NCBI GenBank assembly: GCA_947167635.1
Contig: CAMVIT010000005.1
Span: 29,706 to 93,705, forward strand
Length of the DNA: 64,000 bases
Origin: F23-D06 sp947167635
GTDB lineage: Bacteria > Bacteroidota > Bacteroidia > Bacteroidales > WCHB1-69
Direction: 5' to 3'
Shown here: piece after piece, positions 10,163 through 19,120 of the stretch
How the letters are laid out: every line of letters begins with the position of its first letter
Numbering within the stretch: the first letter of the stretch is position 1
Program-made: the position numbers and the translations under genes
The notes under the pieces: generated by a model
What the model was told of the DNA's origin: nothing
What the model saw: the letters and a program-made list of their open reading frames with translations, nothing else
The model's database searches: none

Positions 10163-12613
10163 ATGAGTAGTAAAATCACCCTCCTGTTGACGGCTATTTT
10201 ATTAGTGATCAGTAAGATGTCGTTTTGTCAGATTGATAATCCGTATGCTGACTTTGATCCGAAGACACTGAAGGAAAATGCTAAATATGCTCGGAGTTTC
10301 GCGCCGAACACCTATGATGAGAAAGTCCTGTATAGTTGTATGGCCGACGTGGTCAATGCCGCCCGCGCCCAGTATGCTTTCCTGCCGGTGTTCAAATCGG
10401 ATGAGCGCATGGACTCCACCGCCATGTTCCAAGCTTCCTACCAGGCTCAGAAAGACGAGAAGACGCTTGACAATTTTGCACCGTACAAAACCACTTATTT
10501 CCGCCTGCGCAAATATGGCCTGGCTGGCAATGGCAATGAGTTGGTGACCAAAGTGAAAGCTTACCTCGGTGAAGCGGAATACAGCTATTACGACCTCTGC
10601 CTCGCCGCCGTGCAGTCCATCCTCAAAAGCCCCAAGACCGCAGAGGTCCTCCTCGACAAACAATATTCTTATTTGGGTATCGGCTTCAACACGGATGCCA
10701 TGATGAAGAGCATGTATATTTCGTTTGTCTTTGGCAACGACCGCACATTCAACAATTACAAGCCGTCCTATGGAGAAAGAGACCTTCCCTATACGAAAGG
10801 TCAGGCTGGATTCAAGAGCTATGACGACAAAATTTGTAAGAAATGTTCCACAGACCCCGCTCTCGAGGTGCTTTCCGAGCTGATTAGCGTCAATAAAAAT
10901 AACGAGGTTTACATCAATACGGACGATTACAAGAATTTGAAGAAATTGATCGGAAAAGATGGCGATGCCATCGCACTCGATTTTGTCCAGCATTCCCAAT
11001 ACGAGTGTGACGACTTCACGGTGGACTATGACCTGTCGCACAGAGGCACGGTCACTAAGCCCATTACCTTTGAGAAAATCATGGAACTCAATGAGAACAG
11101 CAACCTGAAGTCCGGCAAACTCACTGCCAAGCTTTGCGATGTGCCGGAAACCGTCAACAATGATTTCGACATCAACATCCTTGTCCTGAAAGAGGGCAAC
11201 CGCATTTGCCGCACGGTTATCACCAAGGCGGTTGAAACCAAAAAAGCGGAGAATGTGGAGAAAGTCAATTTTATCAAGGACTTGGCCAGTATCAAGGCCA
11301 AGGGTGAGTGGACGGCCGCGCCCGAAGACGGCGAGTTCAGCGTCACATTTCCTTACGACCTGAAAAAGACCGACTATACAACCGATGCCTACGAGAGCCA
11401 GCTCGGAACTTCCGATGTGCCGGAATACAAGCTTAATAGCATTGAAATCATTGCGCACAACTCTCCCAACTATTATAAAGATGCAGCCTACCAGAAGATC
11501 CAGGAAAAACGCGCCGATTTCCTTAAGAAAAGCATTTTAGCCAAATATCCCGGCACAGAGGTGACCGTGTCGTACGACTATTGCTGGGAGTCTTTCAAGA
11601 AAAACATTGTCAACGACGGTGAGTATTATGACATGAGTTTCTTGACCTTGGAAGCATGCGCCAAACAACTCAAGGCCGAGTCGTGGACAGTGAAATATCT
11701 GGACAGCGCTTATCTTGCTCCCTGCCGCTATTACGAGATCAAATATCATGTGACCTACAAGGTGGATTCCAAAGCGCAAGAGCAGACCTTTGCGGTATGG
11801 AAGTTTAACAAGGCCTTGTCGGAGAAAAACCGCCCGTTGGCCATGTCTATTGAGAATTACATCATCGATCAGGTCGAGTCTGGACAATATACCGCCACTC
11901 CGTTGAACAACATGGTGATTCCCAAGCATAAGGACAATCAGGCTTTGCTTAACAACCGCCTTTACATGAAATATTACCTTGCCCCGAAGTTGACGGAGGC
12001 CATGTCAGAGGAGATGACCGAAATTTTCAACTTGAACACAGCTAATGTGAAATTGCTTTATAACACGACAGTCTGCGATGTTTTCCAAAGAAAGATCACT
12101 TCCACGGCGGATATCGCCAAGACACAGGCCAATATTGACAAGCTCTATTCCATACCGGGCATTCCCAAGGATCGCGTGAATGCCATCAATATGGAATACC
12201 AGATGATGATCATCGACTATCTTTCCGCTGTTCCTGCCAACATGGAGACCACTGCGTTGATGACTTCCACGTTTGCCAAGATCAAGGAAATACGCAATCC
12301 CGTGATGGACAGTTGGCAAAATGCGTATAAGTTGGCTGCCCGTTTTGCTTCGCAACGCGATTATATGTATGCGCTTTCCCTCATGGATCCTTTCCTTGGC
12401 GATGCAACCATCTCCGAGGATTTCCTTTTCTCTTACATCTCCATGGCAGCCCACCGTGAACAGACCTACCTCGGACCTCTCTTCGGCAAGGCGGTCAAGT
12501 TGGCAGCCGAGAAGAATGCCGTGAGACTTTGCGGACTGTTCGACGAACTGCCGGTGTGTGTGTTCGAGAACGAAGAGGTCAAAGCCATCGTATGCAAGGC
12601 CTGTAACCGTTAA
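10163..12613 (+). CDS. Large secreted protein, possible CAP-like and OmpA-like regions
   Basis: An 816-residue exported protein of unrecognised family. The start at 10163 gives a signal peptide (MSSKITLLLTAILLVISKMS, cleavage after SFCQ). The first 24 residues of the longer frame look non-coding. The region from about residue 40 to 180 resembles a divergent CAP/SCP domain: a VNAARAQYAFLPVFKSDERM helix and later YSYLGIGFNTDAM, positioned like the strand of that fold, but catalytic histidines are not obvious. Residues around 425-480 (SIEIIAHNSP, QEKRADFLKKSI) look like a degenerate OmpA-type motif. Both suggestions are low-certainty readings by eye. The gene precedes rluD by nine bases. Confidence 0.8.
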   Translation: MSSKITLLLTAILLVISKMSFCQIDNPYADFDPKTLKENAKYARSFAPNTYDEKVLYSCMADVVNAARAQYAFLPVFKSDERMDSTAMFQASYQAQKDEKTLDNFAPYKTTYFRLRKYGLAGNGNELVTKVKAYLGEAEYSYYDLCLAAVQSILKSPKTAEVLLDKQYSYLGIGFNTDAMMKSMYISFVFGNDRTFNNYKPSYGERDLPYTKGQAGFKSYDDKICKKCSTDPALEVLSELISVNKNNEVYINTDDYKNLKKLIGKDGDAIALDFVQHSQYECDDFTVDYDLSHRGTVTKPITFEKIMELNENSNLKSGKLTAKLCDVPETVNNDFDINILVLKEGNRICRTVITKAVETKKAENVEKVNFIKDLASIKAKGEWTAAPEDGEFSVTFPYDLKKTDYTTDAYESQLGTSDVPEYKLNSIEIIAHNSPNYYKDAAYQKIQEKRADFLKKSILAKYPGTEVTVSYDYCWESFKKNIVNDGEYYDMSFLTLEACAKQLKAESWTVKYLDSAYLAPCRYYEIKYHVTYKVDSKAQEQTFAVWKFNKALSEKNRPLAMSIENYIIDQVESGQYTATPLNNMVIPKHKDNQALLNNRLYMKYYLAPKLTEAMSEEMTEIFNLNTANVKLLYNTTVCDVFQRKITSTADIAKTQANIDKLYSIPGIPKDRVNAINMEYQMMIIDYLSAVPANMETTALMTSTFAKIKEIRNPVMDSWQNAYKLAARFASQRDYMYALSLMDPFLGDATISEDFLFSYISMAAHREQTYLGPLFGKAVKLAAEKNAVRLCGLFDELPVCVFENEEVKAIVCKACNR

Positions 12614-12622
12614 AGCTTCGCG

Positions 12623-13669
12623 ATGCAAGAAATAGAAGAAAGCCTCCCGCAAGAGTCGGGCGAACTGTACGAACATTTTCGTTTCAACGTTGATCCGGGC
12701 ACGGAGCTGCTGCGTATTGACAAGTATCTGTTCAATCTGCTTCGTCACACCTCCCGCAGCAAAATCCAGCAGGCGGCCAAGGCGGGCTGCATCCTCGTGA
12801 ACGGCAAGCCTGAGAAACAGAATTATAAGGTTCACCCCAACGATGTCATCTCTGTGCTTATGCCAAAGCCGCCGCGCGTCACGGAGATTCTGCCAGAGGA
12901 CATTCCCCTCGACATTCCGTACGAGGACGACGATCTGCTTATCGTCAACAAGGCCGCTGGCATGGTGGTGCACCCGGCATTCGGCAACTATACGGGCACC
13001 ATGGTCAATGCCCTGTATCACTATCTTGGCAAGCAGCAGCTGCCCGATGGCTCGCCCGTGAAGCCGCTTTTGGTGCATCGTATCGACAAGAATACTTCCG
13101 GCCTCCTTGTGGTTGCCAAAAACGAGCTGGCCCAGATGCGGTTGGCCAAGGTCTTCTTCGACCACGACCTGGAGCGTAAATATTATGCTTTGGCGTGGGG
13201 CGACTTCCCGGAGGATTCCGGAACCATTGTGGGCAATGTGGGGCGTAATCCGAAAGACCGCATGGTGATGACGGTTTTCCCCGAAGGTGACGAGCGTGGC
13301 AAGCATGCCGTGACCCACTGGCGAGTGATAGAACGTTTTGGCTATGTGACACTGATAGAGTGCCAGTTGGAGACGGGCCGCACCCACCAGATTCGCGTCC
13401 ACATGCAATCCATCGGCCATCCTCTCTTCAATGACGAATCCTATGGCGGTGACCATATCTTGAAGGGCACGACTTTTTCAAAATATCAACAATTTATCCG
13501 TAATTGTTTCGCACTGATGCCGCGACAAGCCCTGCATGCCAAGTCGTTGGGTTTCGTGCATCCCACCACCGGCAAGTTCACGCTTTTTGAATCGGAATTG
13601 CCCGCCGACTTCCAGGCTGTCCTCGACAAATGGCGCAGCTATGTCCATACAACGGTGGACAACGGATAG
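12623..13669 (+). CDS. rluD: Ribosomal large-subunit pseudouridine synthase, RluD type
   Basis: Isomerises uridines of 23S rRNA to pseudouridine. The 348 residues comprise an S4 RNA-binding domain (about 28-90, with KIQQAAKAGCILVNGK) and the RluA-family catalytic domain. The catalytic motif HRIDKNTSG (152-160) contains Asp155. Later family motifs ERKYYALAWG and ETGRTHQIRVHM are present. Length and S4 domain favour RluD over RluA, but the exact target positions are an inference from the family. It starts nine bases after the secreted protein gene and ends opposite the convergent activation-protein gene. Confidence 0.9.
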   Translation: MQEIEESLPQESGELYEHFRFNVDPGTELLRIDKYLFNLLRHTSRSKIQQAAKAGCILVNGKPEKQNYKVHPNDVISVLMPKPPRVTEILPEDIPLDIPYEDDDLLIVNKAAGMVVHPAFGNYTGTMVNALYHYLGKQQLPDGSPVKPLLVHRIDKNTSGLLVVAKNELAQMRLAKVFFDHDLERKYYALAWGDFPEDSGTIVGNVGRNPKDRMVMTVFPEGDERGKHAVTHWRVIERFGYVTLIECQLETGRTHQIRVHMQSIGHPLFNDESYGGDHILKGTTFSKYQQFIRNCFALMPRQALHAKSLGFVHPTTGKFTLFESELPADFQAVLDKWRSYVHTTVDNG

Positions 13670-13759
13670 TCGTGGTTTCTTGTTTGATTGGGTGAACAGT
13701 TTGCAAAATCCCCGCAAAACGTATCTCTCAATGGAATGATTCATGATTGGAGTGTGGAA

Positions 13760-14389
13760 TCATGCATAACATTTTGTTCCGTGTGCGCGGAATGTGCACC
13801 CTTGTCGCACAACACAGTCGGCACAGCTCTTACGGTTTTCGCTGCCACCGATTTTGACGATTCCCATCATGGACTTGAGAGGCACCATCAGCCCCGAATC
13901 GAGGAATGTGATGCCAATGCGCTCGGCACGCAAGCGTAAGGCAATCTCGCGGCTGTCTTCCAAAGAGGTGCCGCCATAGCCTGGACAGAATCGGAACCCC
14001 ATGTGTTCATAGGGAAGCTCGCGCTCAAACTCATCGGCACGTTGCTCCAGATACGCCGAAGCTGCGGCATCGAAGACGAGAGCATTGGTCATGTCCGTAA
14101 GTTGCAGGCGCTTTAGGCGGCGGTCCACTTGTGCCCCCAATGTGGTGGCACACAGCAAATAGCCATCCGCACCTGACAAGTGCTCCATGTAGGCGGGATT
14201 GGCGAGCATGAACGGCATTGGCTCTGTGAAATGCGCATATAGGTAATGAAACCCCGACAACTCCTCGACCTCCTGCACGGCATGCTCGATTCGACGCAGG
14301 ATATCGTTCTCCACCATGACGTCGGGCGGATAGCCCAAGTAGTGGACAATCGTGTCTGCCAGTTTTTTATTTGATGATTCGGTTTTCAT
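13760..14389 (-). CDS. Stand-alone MetH reactivation-domain protein
   Basis: The 209-residue protein resembles the AdoMet-binding activation domain of MetH, which re-methylates oxidised cob(II)alamin. The key stretch is GFRFCPGYGG followed by AERIGITFLDSGLMVPLKSM, matching the RxxPGY motif and the helix-strand that follows it in MetH. The C-terminal CADCVVRQGC cluster is typical of stand-alone versions found beside short MetH proteins in other phyla. The start at 14389 (MKTESSNKK) overlaps the ruvC 3' end by 23 bases; the longer frame is entirely inside ruvC. The pairing with the short MetH at 3491-5827 is inferred, as the two genes are 8 kb apart. Confidence 0.82.
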   Translation of the reverse strand: MKTESSNKKLADTIVHYLGYPPDVMVENDILRRIEHAVQEVEELSGFHYLYAHFTEPMPFMLANPAYMEHLSGADGYLLCATTLGAQVDRRLKRLQLTDMTNALVFDAAASAYLEQRADEFERELPYEHMGFRFCPGYGGTSLEDSREIALRLRAERIGITFLDSGLMVPLKSMMGIVKIGGSENRKSCADCVVRQGCTFRAHGTKCYA

Positions 14390-14930
14390 TGTTGGTGATG
14401 AAGGATTTCCAGTCGTTGAACTTGCCGCCACCGCCCATGACGACGCGCGACTGCAGGTGGTGGCACACGGCGGCGGCTAAGGCGTCCGTGGCATCCAGGA
14501 ACTCGACATCTTGTGACAGCGGGTACATGTGGCACAGCATCGCAGCCACCTGCTCCTTGGCGGCATTGCCATTGCCTGTGATAGATTGCTTGATCTTTCG
14601 GGGCGGGTATTCAAAAACATCCATGCCCGCGTGCAGACAGGCTGCGATGACGACCCCCTGCGCGCGTCCCAACTTTAGCATCGACTGCACATTTTTGCCA
14701 TAAAAAGGTGCTTCGATGGATAGAATGTCGGGGCGATATTGCTCAATCAAGGCATTGGTCTTCTCGTAAATGTATTTCAGCTTCGCATAATGATCGGACA
14801 ATTTGTTCATTTGTATCACGCTGATCACCTCCACGTCCGACTTGTTGAGGTTGGTGTGCAGTACAGCGTAGCCCATCACGGAGGTGCCGGGGTCGATGCC
14901 CAGAATGCGGTGTTCGGTCGTCTCTGCCAT
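14367..14930 (-). CDS. ruvC: Holliday junction resolvase RuvC
   Basis: RuvC is the endonuclease that resolves four-way junctions with RuvAB. The 187-residue sequence retains the RNase H-fold catalytic acids: Asp13 in LGIDPGTS, Glu73 in SIEAPFYGKN, and Asp146 and Asp149 in DATDALA. Length is normal with a short extra tail. The start overlaps the stop of the retropepsin-like gene by one base, and the 3' end overlaps the MetH activation gene by 23 bases, so the three are translationally coupled. Confidence 0.95.
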   Translation of the reverse strand: MAETTEHRILGIDPGTSVMGYAVLHTNLNKSDVEVISVIQMNKLSDHYAKLKYIYEKTNALIEQYRPDILSIEAPFYGKNVQSMLKLGRAQGVVIAACLHAGMDVFEYPPRKIKQSITGNGNAAKEQVAAMLCHMYPLSQDVEFLDATDALAAAVCHHLQSRVVMGGGGKFNDWKSFITNNENRIIK

Positions 14931-15382
14931 TACTTTTTCTTGTCTGTGGTGAAATGGAGAAAACCCTCCTCGTAGTTGATGACAGCGTGGTTTTTTACAA
15001 AAAAATCGTTGCCAAGAATCATCTGCACGGGCTTTTTGTTCAGGCGGACGTAGGCCATGTTGATATATGAGAAGTCGAGCAGGGCCATGTTTTTGAACAG
15101 TTTCATCCTATAGCGACCGATGCGAAAGTCGGGTACATCGGCCACGCGCACGTCAAAATCATCGCCGCCAATGCCGGCGGTGACGCCTTCGTGCTCTTCG
15201 GTTTGCAGCTCAGGCAAGATTAATTTGGCGAAAGTGGCGTCCAAACAGCTGTGGGAGGCGCCTGTGTCAAGCACGATACGGACGGGGTGCCCTGCAATGG
15301 AACCGCTTACAAGGGTGTGATAATCCCCATGTTCCAATTGCATGACATGGAGCTTGACACTGTGTCTTTTTGTTGTATCCAT
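14930..15382 (-). CDS. Retropepsin-like aspartyl protease family protein
   Basis: A small 150-residue protein without signal peptide. The active-site signature IVLDTGASHSCLD (Asp at about residue 37) and a later hydrophobic MILGNDFF flap-distal element are those of single-domain, dimerising retropepsin-type proteases found in many bacteria. Function in the cell is unknown. It lies 53 bases after corA and overlaps ruvC by one base. Confidence 0.82.
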   Translation of the reverse strand: MDTTKRHSVKLHVMQLEHGDYHTLVSGSIAGHPVRIVLDTGASHSCLDATFAKLILPELQTEEHEGVTAGIGGDDFDVRVADVPDFRIGRYRMKLFKNMALLDFSYINMAYVRLNKKPVQMILGNDFFVKNHAVINYEEGFLHFTTDKKK

Positions 15383-15435
15383 AAAAAATGATTTAAGAAA
15401 TCATTGCAAATCCGGGAAAGAATGCACCCCTCTTT

Positions 15436-16347
15436 TCATAGCCAATGTTTCTTTACGAAGAAAATGACCAGTCCGATCAAAATTGCGGCGCAGAAGCCAA
15501 CAACAATCAGGAATGCATACGGTGATTCTGCAAATGGAAGGTTCACATTCATGCCATAAAGTCCGCTGATGAAGGTTAATGGCAACACGATGGTGGATAT
15601 GATAGTGAGCATGCGCATGATTTCGTTGGTCTTGTTGGTCTGCAACGAGTCGAATGTGCTCGACAGGCCGTCCACCAACTCGCCGTAGTCGTCAATCATA
15701 TCCCACATCTTCTGATAGAAGTCGAGGATGTTGCCCCAGTAGTCTTCCATGTCGTCGGCAAAGCCCCTGACGTCACCGGATTCGAAGAGCTTGAAGAGAC
15801 GCAGCTGCGGCTTGAACATGGTGTTGAGCTGGATGATGTTCTTGCGGAATCGGGAAATCTGTTCAATGATGGTCTCCGACTTGCTGCTGAAAAGCTCGCG
15901 GTTGATGAAGTCGAGTTCTGTGCCCATGCGTTCCACAAGCAGGAATGTCTCTTTCATCATCCTATATAATATATGGTATAGGATGGCATCGCTGGTGCCG
16001 CTGATGTCATCCTCGTCTTCCGGCTCGGGATGAATCTTGGTGTAGTTGAAGAGGTCCTGCACCACATAGTGCGAGTTGCCGACCGTGATCAGATAATCCT
16101 GTCCCCAGAAAATCTTGGTTTCCTCGGTCTTGACAAGCTGCGTGCGCTTGTCCATCAACGGAAAATGAAAGACAAGGAAGAAATAGTCGTCGTAAATGTC
16201 GATTTTGGGGCGTTGTACAAAACTGGAGCAGTCGTCAATGTCCAACGGGTGAAAGTGGAAGTTATCCCTTAAAAAGTCCAGGTCTTCGACCGTAGGATTG
16301 GTGATATGATGCCATTTGAAAGTGCCAAAGTCAATGGTGTCAACCAT
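15436..16347 (-). CDS. corA: CorA-family magnesium/divalent cation channel
   Basis: An inner-membrane pentameric Mg2+ channel. The 303 residues contain a cytoplasmic alpha/beta N-domain, a long helical stalk (about 130-245) and two C-terminal membrane helices. The selectivity motif YGMN is at 264-267, followed by NLPF in place of the more usual MPE-type loop. The gene has an unusually clear Shine-Dalgarno sequence (AGGAGG at 16355-16360, seven bases before the ATG), which is rare in this phylum. It heads the corA-protease-ruvC-activation gene string. Confidence 0.93.
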   Translation of the reverse strand: MVDTIDFGTFKWHHITNPTVEDLDFLRDNFHFHPLDIDDCSSFVQRPKIDIYDDYFFLVFHFPLMDKRTQLVKTEETKIFWGQDYLITVGNSHYVVQDLFNYTKIHPEPEDEDDISGTSDAILYHILYRMMKETFLLVERMGTELDFINRELFSSKSETIIEQISRFRKNIIQLNTMFKPQLRLFKLFESGDVRGFADDMEDYWGNILDFYQKMWDMIDDYGELVDGLSSTFDSLQTNKTNEIMRMLTIISTIVLPLTFISGLYGMNVNLPFAESPYAFLIVVGFCAAILIGLVIFFVKKHWL

Positions 16348-16354
16348 AAAATAA

Positions 16355-16360
16355 CCTCCT
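16355..16360 (-). promoter_or_regulatory. Strong Shine-Dalgarno sequence of corA
   Basis: AGGAGG on the minus strand, seven bases before the corA ATG. Most genes in this window have no such element. Confidence 0.7.
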
Positions 16361-16421
16361 TTCTTATTGGGTTAGAAACTATGAAAACTACTACATCTTG
16401 GTGTGGTTTACGAAACGGCGG

Positions 16422-16429
16422 CAAAGATA
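16422..16429 (-). promoter_or_regulatory. -7 element of the corA promoter
   Basis: TATCTTTG on the minus strand, matching TAnnTTTG, about 75 bases before the corA start. No good -33 element was seen. Confidence 0.55.
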
Positions 16430-16498
16430 CAAAAAAAGGATAAATGAAAATGAAGAATAGAAAATAAACAGTGACAAAAAGCAGGTCGTTCCCATGGG

Positions 16499-18103
16499 TC
16501 AAGGCTTGATATCCTTGTTGCCGGTGATGATGATTTTCCGGTCTTTGGCTGCCTGCACCCCATAAACGGTTTCTCTTGTCTCTTCGGTCTGAAAACTTCG
16601 GTTTACAGCACCCTGAGGGTCTATGTGGATGGTGAGCCCCGCTTTCTCTCCATCAAGGTAGGGGACGAAAAAGTTGTCTTCCGTCTGTCGCAAATAGTTG
16701 AGAAGGCTGTAGATACGGCGGGAGGAGAGGTGGAGGTTGTAGCCACTGTTGTGCAGCGGGCTGGCATAGCCGCTGACGGTGAGCTCCACGGTTTCGTCTG
16801 CAGAAAGGGCCTCGCGCAAATAGCGGGTCAGCCGTTGCAGCCGTTCGTAGCCAGTAGCCACGGAATCGCGCAGAAACCGCGACATCTCCGCTTCGGCTGC
16901 CTGCCGTGCCGTATCGGAAAGCCCACGGCCCGTTTCGCGCACATAGAGGGCTTTGTGCGTCATGTACTGGTTGTAGAGGGTGGGGTAGTCCGTGACAGTG
17001 GTGTCCGACAGGGAACGCGGGTCAGGCTGGTCGTTTTGGAAATAGAGCGTGATGGGCAATACGGAGGCGATTTTCTCGTGGATATTTGGCTCGTACTCGG
17101 TGGTGTCGGCTGCGACGGGGGATGATTCCCAGCGAAAGCGGAAAAGATCGTTGCAACATGTGTCGGACTCATCGGTGCCGTCGTGCGGCCGGTTGGAGGA
17201 GAAGTGGCCACACTCCCCGACAGGATCGAGCGTGAAATAAAAATCGTTGTATTCCGAGTTGAATGGTACACCCATGTTGGAGACAATGCCCCATTGGCTG
17301 AGCGACCCCGGACAATAGAAAATGTCGTATCCGCCGATGCCAAGGTGCTCGTCGGAGCTGAAGTACAGCACTCCTTTTTGCTTGTCATAAAAGGGCGTCA
17401 CTTCATTGCCCTCTGTGTTAATGGCAGTGCCGGCATTGACGGGTGTCTGGTAATGGCCGTCCTTGACAATGGAATACCAGATGTCCAACTCGCCGACACC
17501 CTGTTCCCGATCGGAAACGAAGTAGAGCACATCGAAGTTATCCGTCTCCGCGAGGTAAGGTTGCATCGAGGTGGTGCCTTCAGCATTGATGACGGAAGGC
17601 AATCTCTGGGGCTTTTGCCAGCTTCGGCCGTCGCGTCTGCTTTGCCACAAGGTGCATCGCAACTCTCCGTCATGATTGCGGGTGCAACGGGAAAAGATCA
17701 ACAGATTTTGTTTTTCGTTGAAACAAAAATTGCTGTTGAAAGTGTTGCGTGCGTTGATGGAGAAAGGCAGCGGCTCCGCAGGCGTGAAGCTGCCCTCTGG
17801 TAACAATGTTGACTGATAAATATTGCAATACCAGCTTGTTTCGAAAATATGGTCGATATCTTCATCTGCGTTGGCGCGCAAGGATGTGAAATAGAAAGTT
17901 GAGTCCGGAAGCAATCGTCCGCAAAACTCCGAGAAATGCGTGTTGACCTCGTCAGGGAGAGCCTCCACGATGACAGGCAGGCTGTCGTGACGGATGAAAT
18001 AGCGCTGCTCTTCACGTTGCTGTTCCGTGAGCTTGCCCACTTGTGCTTGTGTGGTCACACCAATGCTGAGCAGAAGGATAATATGGATTGTCCGCAGCTG
18101 CAT
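16499..18103 (-). CDS. Exported PD40 beta-propeller/OmpA-like protein
   Basis: A 534-residue envelope protein. The start at 18103 overlaps the stop of the RarA-PorP frame (TGATG) and gives a signal peptide (MQLRTIHIILLLSIGVTTQA). The longer frame extends into that upstream gene and is not real. The middle has WD40-like PD40 repeats (for example VLYFVSDREQGVGELDIWYS and GVLYFSSDEHLGIGGYDIFY). The C-terminal part (about 430-534) resembles an OmpA peptidoglycan-binding domain, with VSGYASPLHNSGYNLHLSSR. This architecture accompanies PorP/SprF proteins of T9SS and gliding systems, so an outer-membrane role next to the PorP-like domain is inferred. Confidence 0.85.
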   Translation of the reverse strand: MQLRTIHIILLLSIGVTTQAQVGKLTEQQREEQRYFIRHDSLPVIVEALPDEVNTHFSEFCGRLLPDSTFYFTSLRANADEDIDHIFETSWYCNIYQSTLLPEGSFTPAEPLPFSINARNTFNSNFCFNEKQNLLIFSRCTRNHDGELRCTLWQSRRDGRSWQKPQRLPSVINAEGTTSMQPYLAETDNFDVLYFVSDREQGVGELDIWYSIVKDGHYQTPVNAGTAINTEGNEVTPFYDKQKGVLYFSSDEHLGIGGYDIFYCPGSLSQWGIVSNMGVPFNSEYNDFYFTLDPVGECGHFSSNRPHDGTDESDTCCNDLFRFRWESSPVAADTTEYEPNIHEKIASVLPITLYFQNDQPDPRSLSDTTVTDYPTLYNQYMTHKALYVRETGRGLSDTARQAAEAEMSRFLRDSVATGYERLQRLTRYLREALSADETVELTVSGYASPLHNSGYNLHLSSRRIYSLLNYLRQTEDNFFVPYLDGEKAGLTIHIDPQGAVNRSFQTEETRETVYGVQAAKDRKIIITGNKDIKP

Positions 18104-19120
18104 CACAGTAGGTCGTATGGACAAGGTTCCTTGCCGATTCGTTTGATGGTTTTTTTGCGGAAAATGTAGGATAATGTCAGCTCCACACTGCCGCGAGCAT
18201 GTGTCGCTGCCACAAATCGGGAAACGTTGATGTCGTAGGCGACACCGAGCCGCACGTCTTTCCAATTGAAGAAGACATCGGCAATGATGGCATCGTTCCA
18301 GCGGTACAATAGGCCGCCACCCACGGAGTATATGGTGGTATAGCTGTTTTTTCGTTGGAAATATTCTACATTGACACCGAAGGTGTACTCGCTGAAGCGC
18401 CGCTGCCAACTGCTATAAAGCATGGGTTCCAAGGCCAGATCAGAGGTGAGCCCGATGCGCGAGAGGAAGTGGACACTGTATTTGACGGGCAGTTGCTCCA
18501 AGTCATTGCTGAAAGCTTCGCGAGGTTGGTTAAGGTGTGCCACTGACGTGCCCAATTGGAAGGTGTTGTGCTTGTCGGGAGAAAAACTCCAGAAAAAGCC
18601 TGCCCCGATGTCAAAAAACAACTGCCGGTTGTCTGGAAACAACTCGCTGGTGGGCAGGGACGGGTCATAATGACCGCTATGGAATTGCTCGTCCCAACGT
18701 GCGTTGCTGAAATCGACGTTGTTGTGCAAGATTCCACCATAGATTCCAAGTCCGATTTTGTGCTTGCCACGCCGCCCCAAATACTTAATGTACGATGCTG
18801 TGACTATGGCTTGTATAGAGGTGTAGTTGAGGTCGCCGGCATGATCGAAATTAAAGCCCGCACCGATGCCGATGAGTTCTTGCCGTTGGTTGTTGCGATA
18901 GACAGATCCGTCAAGGCTGATTCCCATGGTCTGAAAGGGAACCGTTACGGAATGCCACTGCGTACGATAGGCGGCGGTGGCCCGGAAAAGTCCGTCGTAA
19001 GCCCCTGTGAGGGAAGGATTCAGCGTGATGGGCTGGTCATAGAACTGGGAAAAGTGGTAATTCTGCCCCCGTGCGGAGAAAAAAAAACAACACAGTGCCG
19101 TCAAAAGCAGGATGACATAT
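18103..19120 (-). other. PorP/SprF-like segment of the fused frame
   Basis: This part starts at the embedded signal sequence and covers about 338 codons. It shows the family opening FSQFYDQPITLNPSLTGAYDG and a repeated aromatic-glycine pattern typical of beta-barrels. In other T9SS organisms PorP is a separate gene. It is listed separately because either an internal start or proteolysis could yield it as an independent protein. Confidence 0.7.

Noticed and set aside
13736..13763. Seven-base inverted repeat between rluD and the convergent gene as a terminator
   Set aside because: It has no T-run in either direction and overlaps the stop codon of the minus-strand gene.
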